Assembly (NCBI GenBank): GCA_009785395.1 | Contig: WQWK01000059.1 | Coordinates: forward strand, 1 to 9,425 | Source of the DNA: Conexibacteraceae bacterium | Lineage (GTDB): Bacteria > Actinomycetota > Thermoleophilia > Solirubrobacterales > Solirubrobacteraceae | Direction of reading: 5' to 3' | Length of the DNA stretch: 9,425 bases | In this document: positions 1-5,715 of the stretch, in pieces | Layout: each line of letters begins with the position of its first letter | Numbering within the stretch: the first letter of the stretch is position 1 | Made by a program: the position numbers and the translations under genes | Notes under the pieces: model-generated | Seen by the model: the letters and a program-made list of their open reading frames with translations, nothing else | Database searches by the model: none | Told to the model about the DNA's origin: nothing

Positions 1-615
1 AGCGGCCAGCACATCGGTCAGCGTGCCGCCGCGGCCACCGTCGTGCGGGGTGCTGTCCGCGGCCGTGCCCCACTCGAGGTCGGCGTCGACGACCAGCACT
101 CCACAACGCAGGGCATCCGCCAGCATGTCGGCCAGCGCCAGCGTCAGGGTCGTCTTGCCGACACCGCCCTTGATCGACCCCAGAGCAACCGTGACACCAC
201 GGCCCAGGCCGCGGATGCGCAGCTGCTGAAGCTCCTTGTCGAGCCGCTCCTCCTCCTTGGCCGGAGGGCTCGTCAACAGATCCCGGACGCCGGCGTTGAA
301 GCGTCGCCAGGGCGTGTCGTGCTGCTCACGACCGTCGACGATGCGGTACACGTCGGCAGGAAGCAGCTCCTCCGGCGGAATCTCAGGACCGGGCGGAATC
401 TCAGGACCCGGCGCCGTCTGCGGATCCGGCCCGGGGGCGCCGGCGTCAAGCGGTGGGGATGACTCGGGCGCTGCGCCGGTCTCCCGCGCTGCGCCGGCCT
501 CGGGCTCGGGCGTGCTTCTGCCGCCACTCAGCATCTCGCGGAGGTCCGTCTCGACCTGACCCGCGGCTACGCGGCGTCCGATGTCCGCTCCCGTTGCACC
601 CTCGTCTCGCTTCAC
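1..615 (-). CDS. EspI/MinD-like P-loop ATPase of a type VII secretion locus (C-terminus cut by window edge)
   Basis: This leftward reading frame is open to the window edge, giving the first 205 residues. Residues ~1-85 are rich in Pro, Gly, Ala and Glu and probably disordered. A basic segment with a WRR motif (~103-105) and a charged helix (EEERLDKEL) follow. Then comes a deviant Walker A, KGGVGKTT (149-156), with the MinD/ParA signature lysine, and a Walker A' strand VVDAD (175-179). The Walker B and C-terminal half lie outside. A proline-rich head, WRR linker and KGGVGKTT order is the layout of mycobacterial EspI, a T7SS-associated ATPase; the match to EspI is inference. It lies 107 bp downstream of another ATPase gene on the same strand, likely co-transcribed. 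The start is uncertain. GTG at 615 is chosen because third-position GC is only about 50% between 616 and 723 but rises after 615. An alternative GTG at 726 overlaps the upstream stop (GTGA) and would add 37 residues. Other CobQ/MinD families are possible. Confidence 0.8.
   Translation of the reverse strand, partial: MKRDEGATGADIGRRVAAGQVETDLREMLSGGRSTPEPEAGAARETGAAPESSPPLDAGAPGPDPQTAPGPEIPPGPEIPPEELLPADVYRIVDGREQHDTPWRRFNAGVRDLLTSPPAKEEERLDKELQQLRIRGLGRGVTVALGSIKGGVGKTTLTLALADMLADALRCGVLVVDADLEWGTAADSTPHDGGRGGTLTDVLAA
376..411 (-). repeat. Two-copy 18-bp tandem repeat inside the ATPase gene
   Basis: Two adjacent 18-bp units (376-393 and 394-411) differ at one base and encode PGPEIP twice, residues 69-80 of the leftward ATPase. 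They sit in its proline-rich, probably disordered, linker. An in-frame duplication is the simplest explanation. A second short direct repeat (CGCTGCGCCGG) flanks 472-508 in the same linker. No separate function is implied. Confidence 0.8.
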
Positions 616-722
616 ACGACCACCACTGCTTGTCCCGGAAATAACGTCCTCGAGTGCCCCAGCACCCGTCGCTTGAGCGCCAATGGTAGCCAAACCGCGA
701 CGCCGGGATTGACCGTGGCACC

Positions 723-1937
723 TCACACAGAATCGGCGCGCGGCCGCTGCTCCGACAGCCGCGCCCAGTGCGCCGCCAGCGCCGCCGCGAGCTCGGTCAC
801 GCCCTGGCGCAGGGTACGCGAAGCCTGCTCGAGCCGCATATCGCCCGCCAGCGCGCTGCCGGCGTCAGGCTCATCCGGGATTCCCACCAGGCCCGCTGCC
901 CGCGGGAACGACGCGTCCAACCGCGCCAGGTCGTCCTCACCCGCACGGCCACGCCGCAGGCGGTTTCCGGCGACGATTATCTGCCGCCCCGACCGCTCGA
1001 GCAGACCGAATGCCTCGACCGCCAGGCTCGCGGTGGCACCGGAGGCGTCTGTGACCAGGACCAGCTGATCGCTGGCCAGGATCGCTGCCTGAACCCCCGG
1101 CTGGCCGAGGCCGGTTCCACAGTCGACGATCAGCACGCTGCAGAGTCGCTGCAGGTTGCCGATCACGCGGGCGTACGCGGCGCGGTCGGCTCTTGCCATC
1201 GCCGCGGGATCGCGAGGTGAGGGCACGATTCTCAGGCCTCCCGGGAGCGCCCACAGGGTTCGGTTGAGCTCGGCGAACGTGACGGCGCCTCCCGCGAGGG
1301 CGGCGAACATGGTGTCGTCGCGCCGTCCCGGCGCCCCGCTCGCCAGCTGGCTCACACGCCCCAGCGAGCCGTAGTCACCATCGCCGTCGAGCGCCAGGAT
1401 CTGGTCGGCGCGGAACGCGCAGAGAGCCTCACCCAGGAGGATCGACAGCGTCGTCTTTCCGACCCCGCCCTTGGGTGAGACGAAGGCGATGGTCACGCAG
1501 CGGCTCAGCTTGGCATCCGCCACGATCCGCTCGAGCCCATGCAGCCCCGCGTCGGCGCTCAGCGCCACCTCGCGCGCGGGGGCGCCGGGCGTTTGGCGGC
1601 GCGACGCGTCCTCGATCGCGGCGCGGGTGCGGGCCAGCGGTGATCCCGCCTCGCCACGGTTGAGCGGACGCACGACTGCGCCCGGCGACGGCCGGTCAGC
1701 GCGGCGGAGCACGAGCACAGCCCCGTCCAGCACACCGGCCTCGTCAAGCGTCTGGCCGGGCGAGACCGGCTCGCGGCCGGTGACCGCCAGCGTCCAGTGA
1801 TCTGCCTCCGCCGCCGTCGCGCTCGCCATGACCGCCGAGGTCAGCTGAGGCATCAGCTCGGCGACCGGGGTATCGGCGTCAACGACAAGGTCGGCCGTGT
1901 GATCGGGCCCGACGAGTGTCACGAGAACTGTGCGCAT
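723..1937 (-). CDS. Ubiquitin-like (EccD/YukD-type) domain fused to a MinD/ParA-like ATPase
   Basis: The 404-residue protein has two clear parts. Residues ~1-80 look like the beta-grasp ubiquitin-like domain of EccD or YukD/EsaB: a first strand (TVLVTLVGPD), a VVDADTPVAELMPQL strand-helix, then TLDEAGVLDGAVLVLRR. A ~60-residue Pro/Arg-rich linker follows. The ATPase domain spans ~145-395, with Walker A KGGVGKTT (156-163), A' segment LDGDGDYG (183-190) and Walker B VLIVDCGTGLG (268-278). It lacks membrane segments, so it is not EccD itself. In T7SS the ubiquitin-like domain contacts the EccC-type motor; here it may recruit a dimerising ATPase to the secretion machine (inference). It lies upstream of a second MinD-like ATPase gene and diverges from the putative secreted-substrate operon. 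ATG 1937 is chosen because it starts directly at the first strand; GTG 1967 and ATG 1952/1949 are alternatives, none with a clear Shine-Dalgarno. A CpaE-like or generic MinD annotation is likely in databases. Confidence 0.85.
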   Translation of the reverse strand: MRTVLVTLVGPDHTADLVVDADTPVAELMPQLTSAVMASATAAEADHWTLAVTGREPVSPGQTLDEAGVLDGAVLVLRRADRPSPGAVVRPLNRGEAGSPLARTRAAIEDASRRQTPGAPAREVALSADAGLHGLERIVADAKLSRCVTIAFVSPKGGVGKTTLSILLGEALCAFRADQILALDGDGDYGSLGRVSQLASGAPGRRDDTMFAALAGGAVTFAELNRTLWALPGGLRIVPSPRDPAAMARADRAAYARVIGNLQRLCSVLIVDCGTGLGQPGVQAAILASDQLVLVTDASGATASLAVEAFGLLERSGRQIIVAGNRLRRGRAGEDDLARLDASFPRAAGLVGIPDEPDAGSALAGDMRLEQASRTLRQGVTELAAALAAHWARLSEQRPRADSV

Positions 1938-1994
1938 GCTGTTACGCATCATGCCGCGCGCGGTCACACGCGGCTACGATCAGCGCGGAGATCC
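1938..1994. promoter_or_regulatory. Divergent intergenic region with candidate -10 (TACGAT) for the effector operon
   Basis: Only 57 bp separate the starts of the leftward ATPase and the rightward small secreted protein. On the + strand TACGAT (1975-1980) fits the actinobacterial TANNNT -10 pattern, which would put transcription start near 1987. A GGAG (1987-1990) then lies 4 nt before ATG 1995, so the leader would be very short. No convincing -35 is seen, and no clear -10 was found for the leftward gene. A shared promoter region would co-regulate the ATPases and the substrate operon. Confidence 0.35.
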
Positions 1995-2273
1995 ATGCGT
2001 TTTTCCGTGACACCTGATCAGCTTGTGGGCGGCGCGGCGTCGATCGACCCGGGTGGACCGGGCGATGAAACGCTCCCTGCCGCGTCGCTTGGCGCAGCCG
2101 GTGCCGGGACCCCGGTGGCGGGCGCCTGGAGCGAGTTCTTCGGGCGGGCGGCCGGAGCGGCGGTCGCGCTCGACGCGGTCTCGGCCGAGCTGGCGAACGG
2201 CCTGCGGGTCGCCGCCGCCAACTACGGCACGACCGAGGCCCACAACGCTGAGAACCTGGGCGGCCGCCGGTGA
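1995..2273 (+). CDS. Small EspC-like (ESX secretion-associated) protein with YxxxE motif
   Basis: This is a 92-residue, cysteine-free protein. It begins MRFSVTPDQL, continues through a Gly/Ala-rich region and ends in a long helix, with a single tryptophan (W45) ahead of it. The pattern is TP-x-AW at 39-45, a helix with leucines, then AAANYGTTE. This follows the EspC/DUF2580 family of ESX-associated small proteins, which resemble WXG100 proteins. Y77-G-T-T-E81 fits the YxxxD/E export signal of T7SS substrates. The Shine-Dalgarno-like GGAG at 1987-1990 supports ATG 1995; reading upstream in frame gives a poorly matching extension. The stop overlaps the next gene's GTG start by 4 nt, so the two are probably made in fixed ratio and may form a secreted heterodimer (inference). 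Family membership is read by eye, since these proteins are short and divergent. An alternative is an uncharacterised WXG100-like protein. Confidence 0.75.
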   Translation: MRFSVTPDQLVGGAASIDPGGPGDETLPAASLGAAGAGTPVAGAWSEFFGRAAGAAVALDAVSAELANGLRVAAANYGTTEAHNAENLGGRR

Positions 2274-3739
2274 GGGTCGGCCAGGGCGCAGCGGGCGACG
2301 CGACGCCCTACGGGTTCCAGGTGCCAACCGGGGATCCGTCGGAGCTCGACGCCGCCGCGTCGCAGAGCTCGAGCTGGGCGGCCGCGCTGACCGGCCGGGC
2401 AGGGGCCGTGCGCGCCGGGGCGGCGAGCGCTTCGGCGGGCTGGAGCGGGCCGGCCGAGGGCGGATTTGCCAGCTACGCGGGACACGTCGAGCACATCTAC
2501 GGCACGCTCGGCGACACGGTTGCCGCAGCATCCAGGACGCTGTCCAGATTTGCCGGCGAGCTCGAGGCCGCGCAGATGATCACGGCCCGAGCCCTGGCCG
2601 AGTGCGAGAGCACCAGCGCTCAGGTGACGAGCGCACAGACCGAAGCCGCGGCCCACGCAGACAGAATCCAGTCGCTGAACACCGACCTGCTGGCAGCCGC
2701 GCATCCGGCGCAGCACGCCGAGATCTCGCGCCAGATCGGCGAGGCCCAGGGCAGCCACCAGGCCGCCCTGGATGCGGCGAGCCGTGCGCAGAGCGCGCTG
2801 GAGGCGGCGGAGTATCGCGGGCGGCAGGCCTGGAGCACCTACCAGCAGCAGGCCCAGTCGGCATCGCAGACGCTTCAGGGCCTGACCGCCCAGATCGTGA
2901 AGGTCGAGGGCCTTCCGGCTGGTGCGCGGCCCGGGACAAACAGCAGCAGCAGCTTCTTCTGGCCCACCCTCGGCGGTGCGATCGGCGCCCCCGAAACCGG
3001 CGCGGGCATCGGCCTGGCCGAGGGCCTGCTGAAGCGCTACCGGAACACGGAGCTCGTGCTCCCGATCACGGAGGACGCCCGCGGGGAGATGGAGACATTC
3101 GCCACGGCCCTCGGCCCGGAAGCCGACCCCTTCGTCGCGAGCGCCAGCGGGCTGTTGCTGGTCCCCACCGGCAGTTCGGCCGACCCGATGATCCAGGAGC
3201 TCCAGCAGGCGACCTCCACCAACCAATACACGCAGCCCAACCGCGGCGTGCTGGTCCCCGGTGAGGACGACATCGAGGCCGCGGCGCCGGAGTGGTCGAG
3301 CGTCGCCGGAAGGTCGCTGGGGTTCGCCGGTGTCGGTCTGACGCTCTGGAGCACAGGCGCTGGGCAGTGGCAGTACGACAGCGAGCACCACCCCGGCTGG
3401 TCCACCACCAGCAAGGTCATCGACTCCGCGCAGACCGCGGCCGTTGAGGGAGGGTCAGAGGCCGGCGGCGCATGGATCGGTGCCGCACAGGGCGCCGAGA
3501 CCGGCGCCGAGGGCGGGTTCGCGATCGGCGAGATGATCGACCCACTCGGTGGCGGCGTCGTCGGCGGCGTGATCGGCGGCATCGGCGGCGGCATCGTGGG
3601 CGGACTCGCGGGCGGAGAGGCCGGCAAGGTGATCGGCGATACGGCCGAGAGCGCCGGCCATGCGATCGTCCATGTGGCAGGGGACGTCGGCGGAGGCGTG
3701 GCCCACGCAGCCAGCGACGTGTGGAACGCGGTCTTCTGA
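2270..3739 (+). CDS. Candidate type VII secreted effector: WxG helical hairpin, coiled coil, glycine-zipper C-terminus
   Basis: The 489-residue protein has no signal peptide. Residues ~22-100 form an Ala-rich helical hairpin whose turn carries W58-S-G60 followed by PAEGGF, the WxG turn of T7SS substrates. Residues ~100-215 are Ala/Gln/Glu-rich and predicted coiled coil. A less regular middle (216-345) follows. The C-terminus (~385-489) is dominated by small residues and has a glycine zipper at ~426-450 (GGVIGGIGGGIVGGLAGGEAG), a pattern of membrane-inserting helices. No nuclease, NADase or other catalytic motif is visible. Membrane-depolarising T7SS toxins such as S. aureus TspA also use glycine-zipper ends, so a pore-forming role is plausible. 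Alternatively it is a translocation or pre-toxin segment, or a structural substrate. The GTG start overlaps the upstream small gene's stop by 4 nt (GTGA). A membrane protein and a putative chaperone follow in the operon. Confidence 0.8.
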   Translation: MRVGQGAAGDATPYGFQVPTGDPSELDAAASQSSSWAAALTGRAGAVRAGAASASAGWSGPAEGGFASYAGHVEHIYGTLGDTVAAASRTLSRFAGELEAAQMITARALAECESTSAQVTSAQTEAAAHADRIQSLNTDLLAAAHPAQHAEISRQIGEAQGSHQAALDAASRAQSALEAAEYRGRQAWSTYQQQAQSASQTLQGLTAQIVKVEGLPAGARPGTNSSSSFFWPTLGGAIGAPETGAGIGLAEGLLKRYRNTELVLPITEDARGEMETFATALGPEADPFVASASGLLLVPTGSSADPMIQELQQATSTNQYTQPNRGVLVPGEDDIEAAAPEWSSVAGRSLGFAGVGLTLWSTGAGQWQYDSEHHPGWSTTSKVIDSAQTAAVEGGSEAGGAWIGAAQGAETGAEGGFAIGEMIDPLGGGVVGGVIGGIGGGIVGGLAGGEAGKVIGDTAESAGHAIVHVAGDVGGGVAHAASDVWNAVF

Positions 3740-3749
3740 GACGCCGATC

Positions 3750-4121
3750 ATGGGCCTGCTCGCGGCGTCCGGCAGCAACCTTTCGGCGGGGACGTTGATC
3801 GCGGTGGCCGCCTTCTCCGCGCTCGTGCTGCGGGGAGGCGTGCGGCACTACCGTGGCAGGAACAGGTGGGTGATGAGGTGGCTCCCCTCGGAGGCGGCAT
3901 ACTTCGGGACCGCGTGGTTCGGCGCCGCCGGGCTGCTGATGGTGCTCTGCGCGCTGGCCGGGAAGGTGAGCGTGGTGCTCGAGGCGATCGTTGCCGTTCC
4001 CGCGCTGGCGGTCTTGGCAATCGCGATCGTTTCGACGTTCTGGCTGCCCGCGCGCCTGCTTCCCGGCTGGTACCTCGCTGAAGCTCGCACCCGGGCTCGG
4101 CAGCCCAAGCCGACCGCCTGA
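3750..4121 (+). CDS. Small three-helix membrane protein, candidate immunity or partner of the effector
   Basis: The 123-residue protein has three hydrophobic stretches, at about residues 11-28, 50-70 and 76-103. A strongly basic loop (HYRGRNRWVMRW, 33-44) lies between the first two, and the tail is basic and probably cytoplasmic. No family was recognised and no catalytic motif seen. It starts 10 nt after the effector stop, and its own stop shares one base with the next gene's ATG (TGATG), so all are likely co-translated. Immunity proteins for membrane-acting T7SS toxins are typically small polytopic proteins encoded next to the toxin, hence the immunity proposal; this rests on position and topology only. 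It could equally be a secretion accessory or anchoring protein. The ATG at 3750 has only a weak upstream GAG; the same frame is open further upstream, but that would overlap the effector heavily. Confidence 0.75.
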   Translation: MGLLAASGSNLSAGTLIAVAAFSALVLRGGVRHYRGRNRWVMRWLPSEAAYFGTAWFGAAGLLMVLCALAGKVSVVLEAIVAVPALAVLAIAIVSTFWLPARLLPGWYLAEARTRARQPKPTA

Positions 4122-5383
4122 TGGCCCCGATGGTCGAGCTCCCCTCCGGCGGTGGCACGATCTCACTGGAGCTGCCGGCGAGTCTCAGAGAGGCGCCCGA
4201 GATGGCAACGGGGAACGTGCGGCTGGTGGCGGTCGCGGAGCCGTGGCGGTGGCCGGACGCGTTTCGCCCGCGCCTGCTCGTCGAGACCTTCCCGCTCACG
4301 CCCGACCGGGCGAGGGTCCAGCAACTGGCCACGCGTGTGATCGCCGAGCAGATCGCGACGGGCGCGCATGTCGCCACGGCTGACATCTGGGCTGCGCCGG
4401 GCGACCCCGGCGGGCGCCGGATCATCTCGCTGCTGGCGCTGACGGACACCACCGTCGTGCGTCTGCAGTACGTCACGGTCCGCGGCGACAGCGCGATCGT
4501 GCTCACGGCCGAGCACGACGCCGGCAACCATCCCGCCGGCGAGGTCGTCTTCCGCGACGCCGTGGCCAGCCTTCGGTCCGATTCTGAGGCGGGGCCGCCC
4601 GAGCCGGACCTCGCGACGATGCCTCGGCTCGACCCGTTCTTGGAGGAGGGCGGTCTGCTCGCCGAGGACCTGAGCGGCGTGCGCACCGCGCAGCCGTACC
4701 GCAGCAGCGGCCCCGGATTGAAGGAGCAAGAGATCGACGCGGTCCGTAGCGGGAAGCTCCGGAAGCTCGATCGCGCCCGGCTCGTGGCAGCGCACCAGAG
4801 CGATGAGGACGGGAATCTGACCGCGACCGGCGAGGCCGCACGCCGGTGCCTCTCCGAGCCGCAGCGCACCGTTTCCGTCGAGGTGGTCGGCGACCAGGAC
4901 TCGCGCGTGGCGCGATTGGAGCTGCTCCAGCAAGGCAGAGCGACGGCCGTACTCGCAGCGCCCGCGCCCGGCGCGCCGGAGGGCGACCGGACCCTCGACG
5001 TGATCCCCGCGCTGACGAGCCCGATCGCCCTGGCCCGCTGGATCGGGCTCGCGCCCGCGTGGACGATCGCCATCGCCGAGCGCGAGATGCAGCTCCCGCT
5101 CGCGCCCGAGCTGCTCGACCAGAGGCTCAGCTCCGCCGATGCTCCGCCACCGCCCGATGCTTCGCGCGGCTTGCGCTGGATGTGGCAGCAGCCGTGGCAG
5201 GTCGCGACGATCACCACGTTCACGCCGGCACATCGGCGCCTGCGCGTGATCAGCACCCCGAGGGCCGGGTATTTCCGGCTGATCCGCGACCGTGTGCGGG
5301 GCGAGGCCGCACTCGCCTCGCTTCCGGGTGAGCACTACCTGCGCGAACTGCTCTGGTTCGGCGGGTTCGGCCAGGGGTACTAG
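4121..5383 (+). CDS. Putative T7SS chaperone: Mog1/LpqN-like domain fused to an EspG-like domain
   Basis: This 420-residue protein has no signal peptide, lipobox or membrane segment, so it is presumably cytosolic. Residues ~5-155 show an alternating strand pattern (TISLELPASL, RLLVETFPLT, RRIISLLALT, VVRLQYVTVRG, AIVLTAEH) ending in a helix and SLRS. That resembles the Mog1/PsbP-like fold of the LpqN/DUF1795 group. After a Pro/Glu linker, residues ~165-420 look like the EspG family of ESX chaperones: DGNLTATGEAARRCLSEPQ, then strands VSVEVVG, ARLELLQQG and ATAVLAAP, a helical IPALTSPIALARWIGL, and later strands. EspG proteins bind PE/PPE-type substrates before export. Both assignments rest on secondary-structure and motif feel, not a search. 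The start overlaps the membrane-protein stop by 1 nt and its TAG shares CTAG with the convergent GRAM gene. As last gene of the effector operon, a substrate-specific chaperone role fits. Confidence 0.8.
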   Translation: MAPMVELPSGGGTISLELPASLREAPEMATGNVRLVAVAEPWRWPDAFRPRLLVETFPLTPDRARVQQLATRVIAEQIATGAHVATADIWAAPGDPGGRRIISLLALTDTTVVRLQYVTVRGDSAIVLTAEHDAGNHPAGEVVFRDAVASLRSDSEAGPPEPDLATMPRLDPFLEEGGLLAEDLSGVRTAQPYRSSGPGLKEQEIDAVRSGKLRKLDRARLVAAHQSDEDGNLTATGEAARRCLSEPQRTVSVEVVGDQDSRVARLELLQQGRATAVLAAPAPGAPEGDRTLDVIPALTSPIALARWIGLAPAWTIAIAEREMQLPLAPELLDQRLSSADAPPPPDASRGLRWMWQQPWQVATITTFTPAHRRLRVISTPRAGYFRLIRDRVRGEAALASLPGEHYLRELLWFGGFGQGY

Positions 5384-5706
5384 CCGCGGCTGACGCCGGC
5401 GCCCGCCAGCGCCGCGACCCAGCGCATCGGCCGGGTCACCATGAATGTGGAGACGGTCCCGTCGCGCAGGTTGAGCTGGAGCGAGCGCACATTGTTGAGG
5501 CCCAGCGGTCCCCGAAGATACACACGAGCCGCAACGCTGATCTCTTCCAGCGGGATCTCGATCGTGTAGTCAGGCACATCGCGAGCCACAAACACCAGCC
5601 TGCGGCTGGTCAGCCTCAGCGTTCCCCGGACTGCGGACCAACCACGGCCGACGTTGGCGCCCGTCTCCCGCAAAACCGCCTCATCCGGGCTCAGGGGAAC
5701 CTGCAT
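5380..5706 (-). CDS. GRAM (PH-like) domain protein
   Basis: The 108-residue protein consists almost entirely of one domain. The pattern RGWSAVRGTLRLTSRRLVFV, then a variable loop, then IEIPLEEISVAARV and a strand with DGTVSTFMVTR, is typical of GRAM/PH-like domains. There, SxRLVF and IPL-x-EI mark strands of the beta-barrel. Bacterial GRAM-only proteins are mostly uncharacterised, and lipid or protein binding is suggested by the fold. It starts 9 nt after the beta-glucosidase stop on the same strand, so it may be translated by read-on from that gene. No Shine-Dalgarno is visible. Its TAG shares the palindromic CTAG (5380-5383) with the convergent chaperone gene. No functional link to either neighbour is evident. 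The C-terminal ~15 residues (AALAGAGVSRG) look flexible. Confidence 0.85.
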   Translation of the reverse strand: MQVPLSPDEAVLRETGANVGRGWSAVRGTLRLTSRRLVFVARDVPDYTIEIPLEEISVAARVYLRGPLGLNNVRSLQLNLRDGTVSTFMVTRPMRWVAALAGAGVSRG

Positions 5707-5715
5707 GACGGGCGG

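Noticed and set aside
616..722. Possible small gene or ncRNA between the two ATPase genes
   Set aside because: No start with ribosome-binding site, no hairpin with T-run and no convincing promoter pair was found.
1931..1956. TGCG...CGCA imperfect inverted repeat near the leftward ATPase start as an operator
   Set aside because: Only four paired bases per arm, partly inside coding sequence. This is not distinguishable from chance.
2222..3391. A long minus-strand frame and a 413-codon + frame at 2023-3264 over the effector gene
   Set aside because: Both are Arg/Gly/Pro-rich shadows. The effector frame has the WxG hairpin, coiled-coil pattern and coupled start.
3541..3640. GGCGGC-rich stretch as a DNA repeat array
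   Set aside because: The repetition follows glycine codons of the zipper segment and has no regular nucleotide unit.
3748..5256. A 502-codon open frame on the minus strand opposite the chaperone and membrane-protein genes
   Set aside because: Its product is Ser/Arg/Pro-rich without recognisable motifs, and it lies opposite two overlapping, well-patterned + strand genes. High-GC DNA commonly leaves the opposite strand open.
5382..5391. AGCCGCGGCT palindrome just after the chaperone stop as a terminator
   Set aside because: There is no loop and no T-run, and it lies inside the coding end of the GRAM gene. Short GC palindromes are frequent here.
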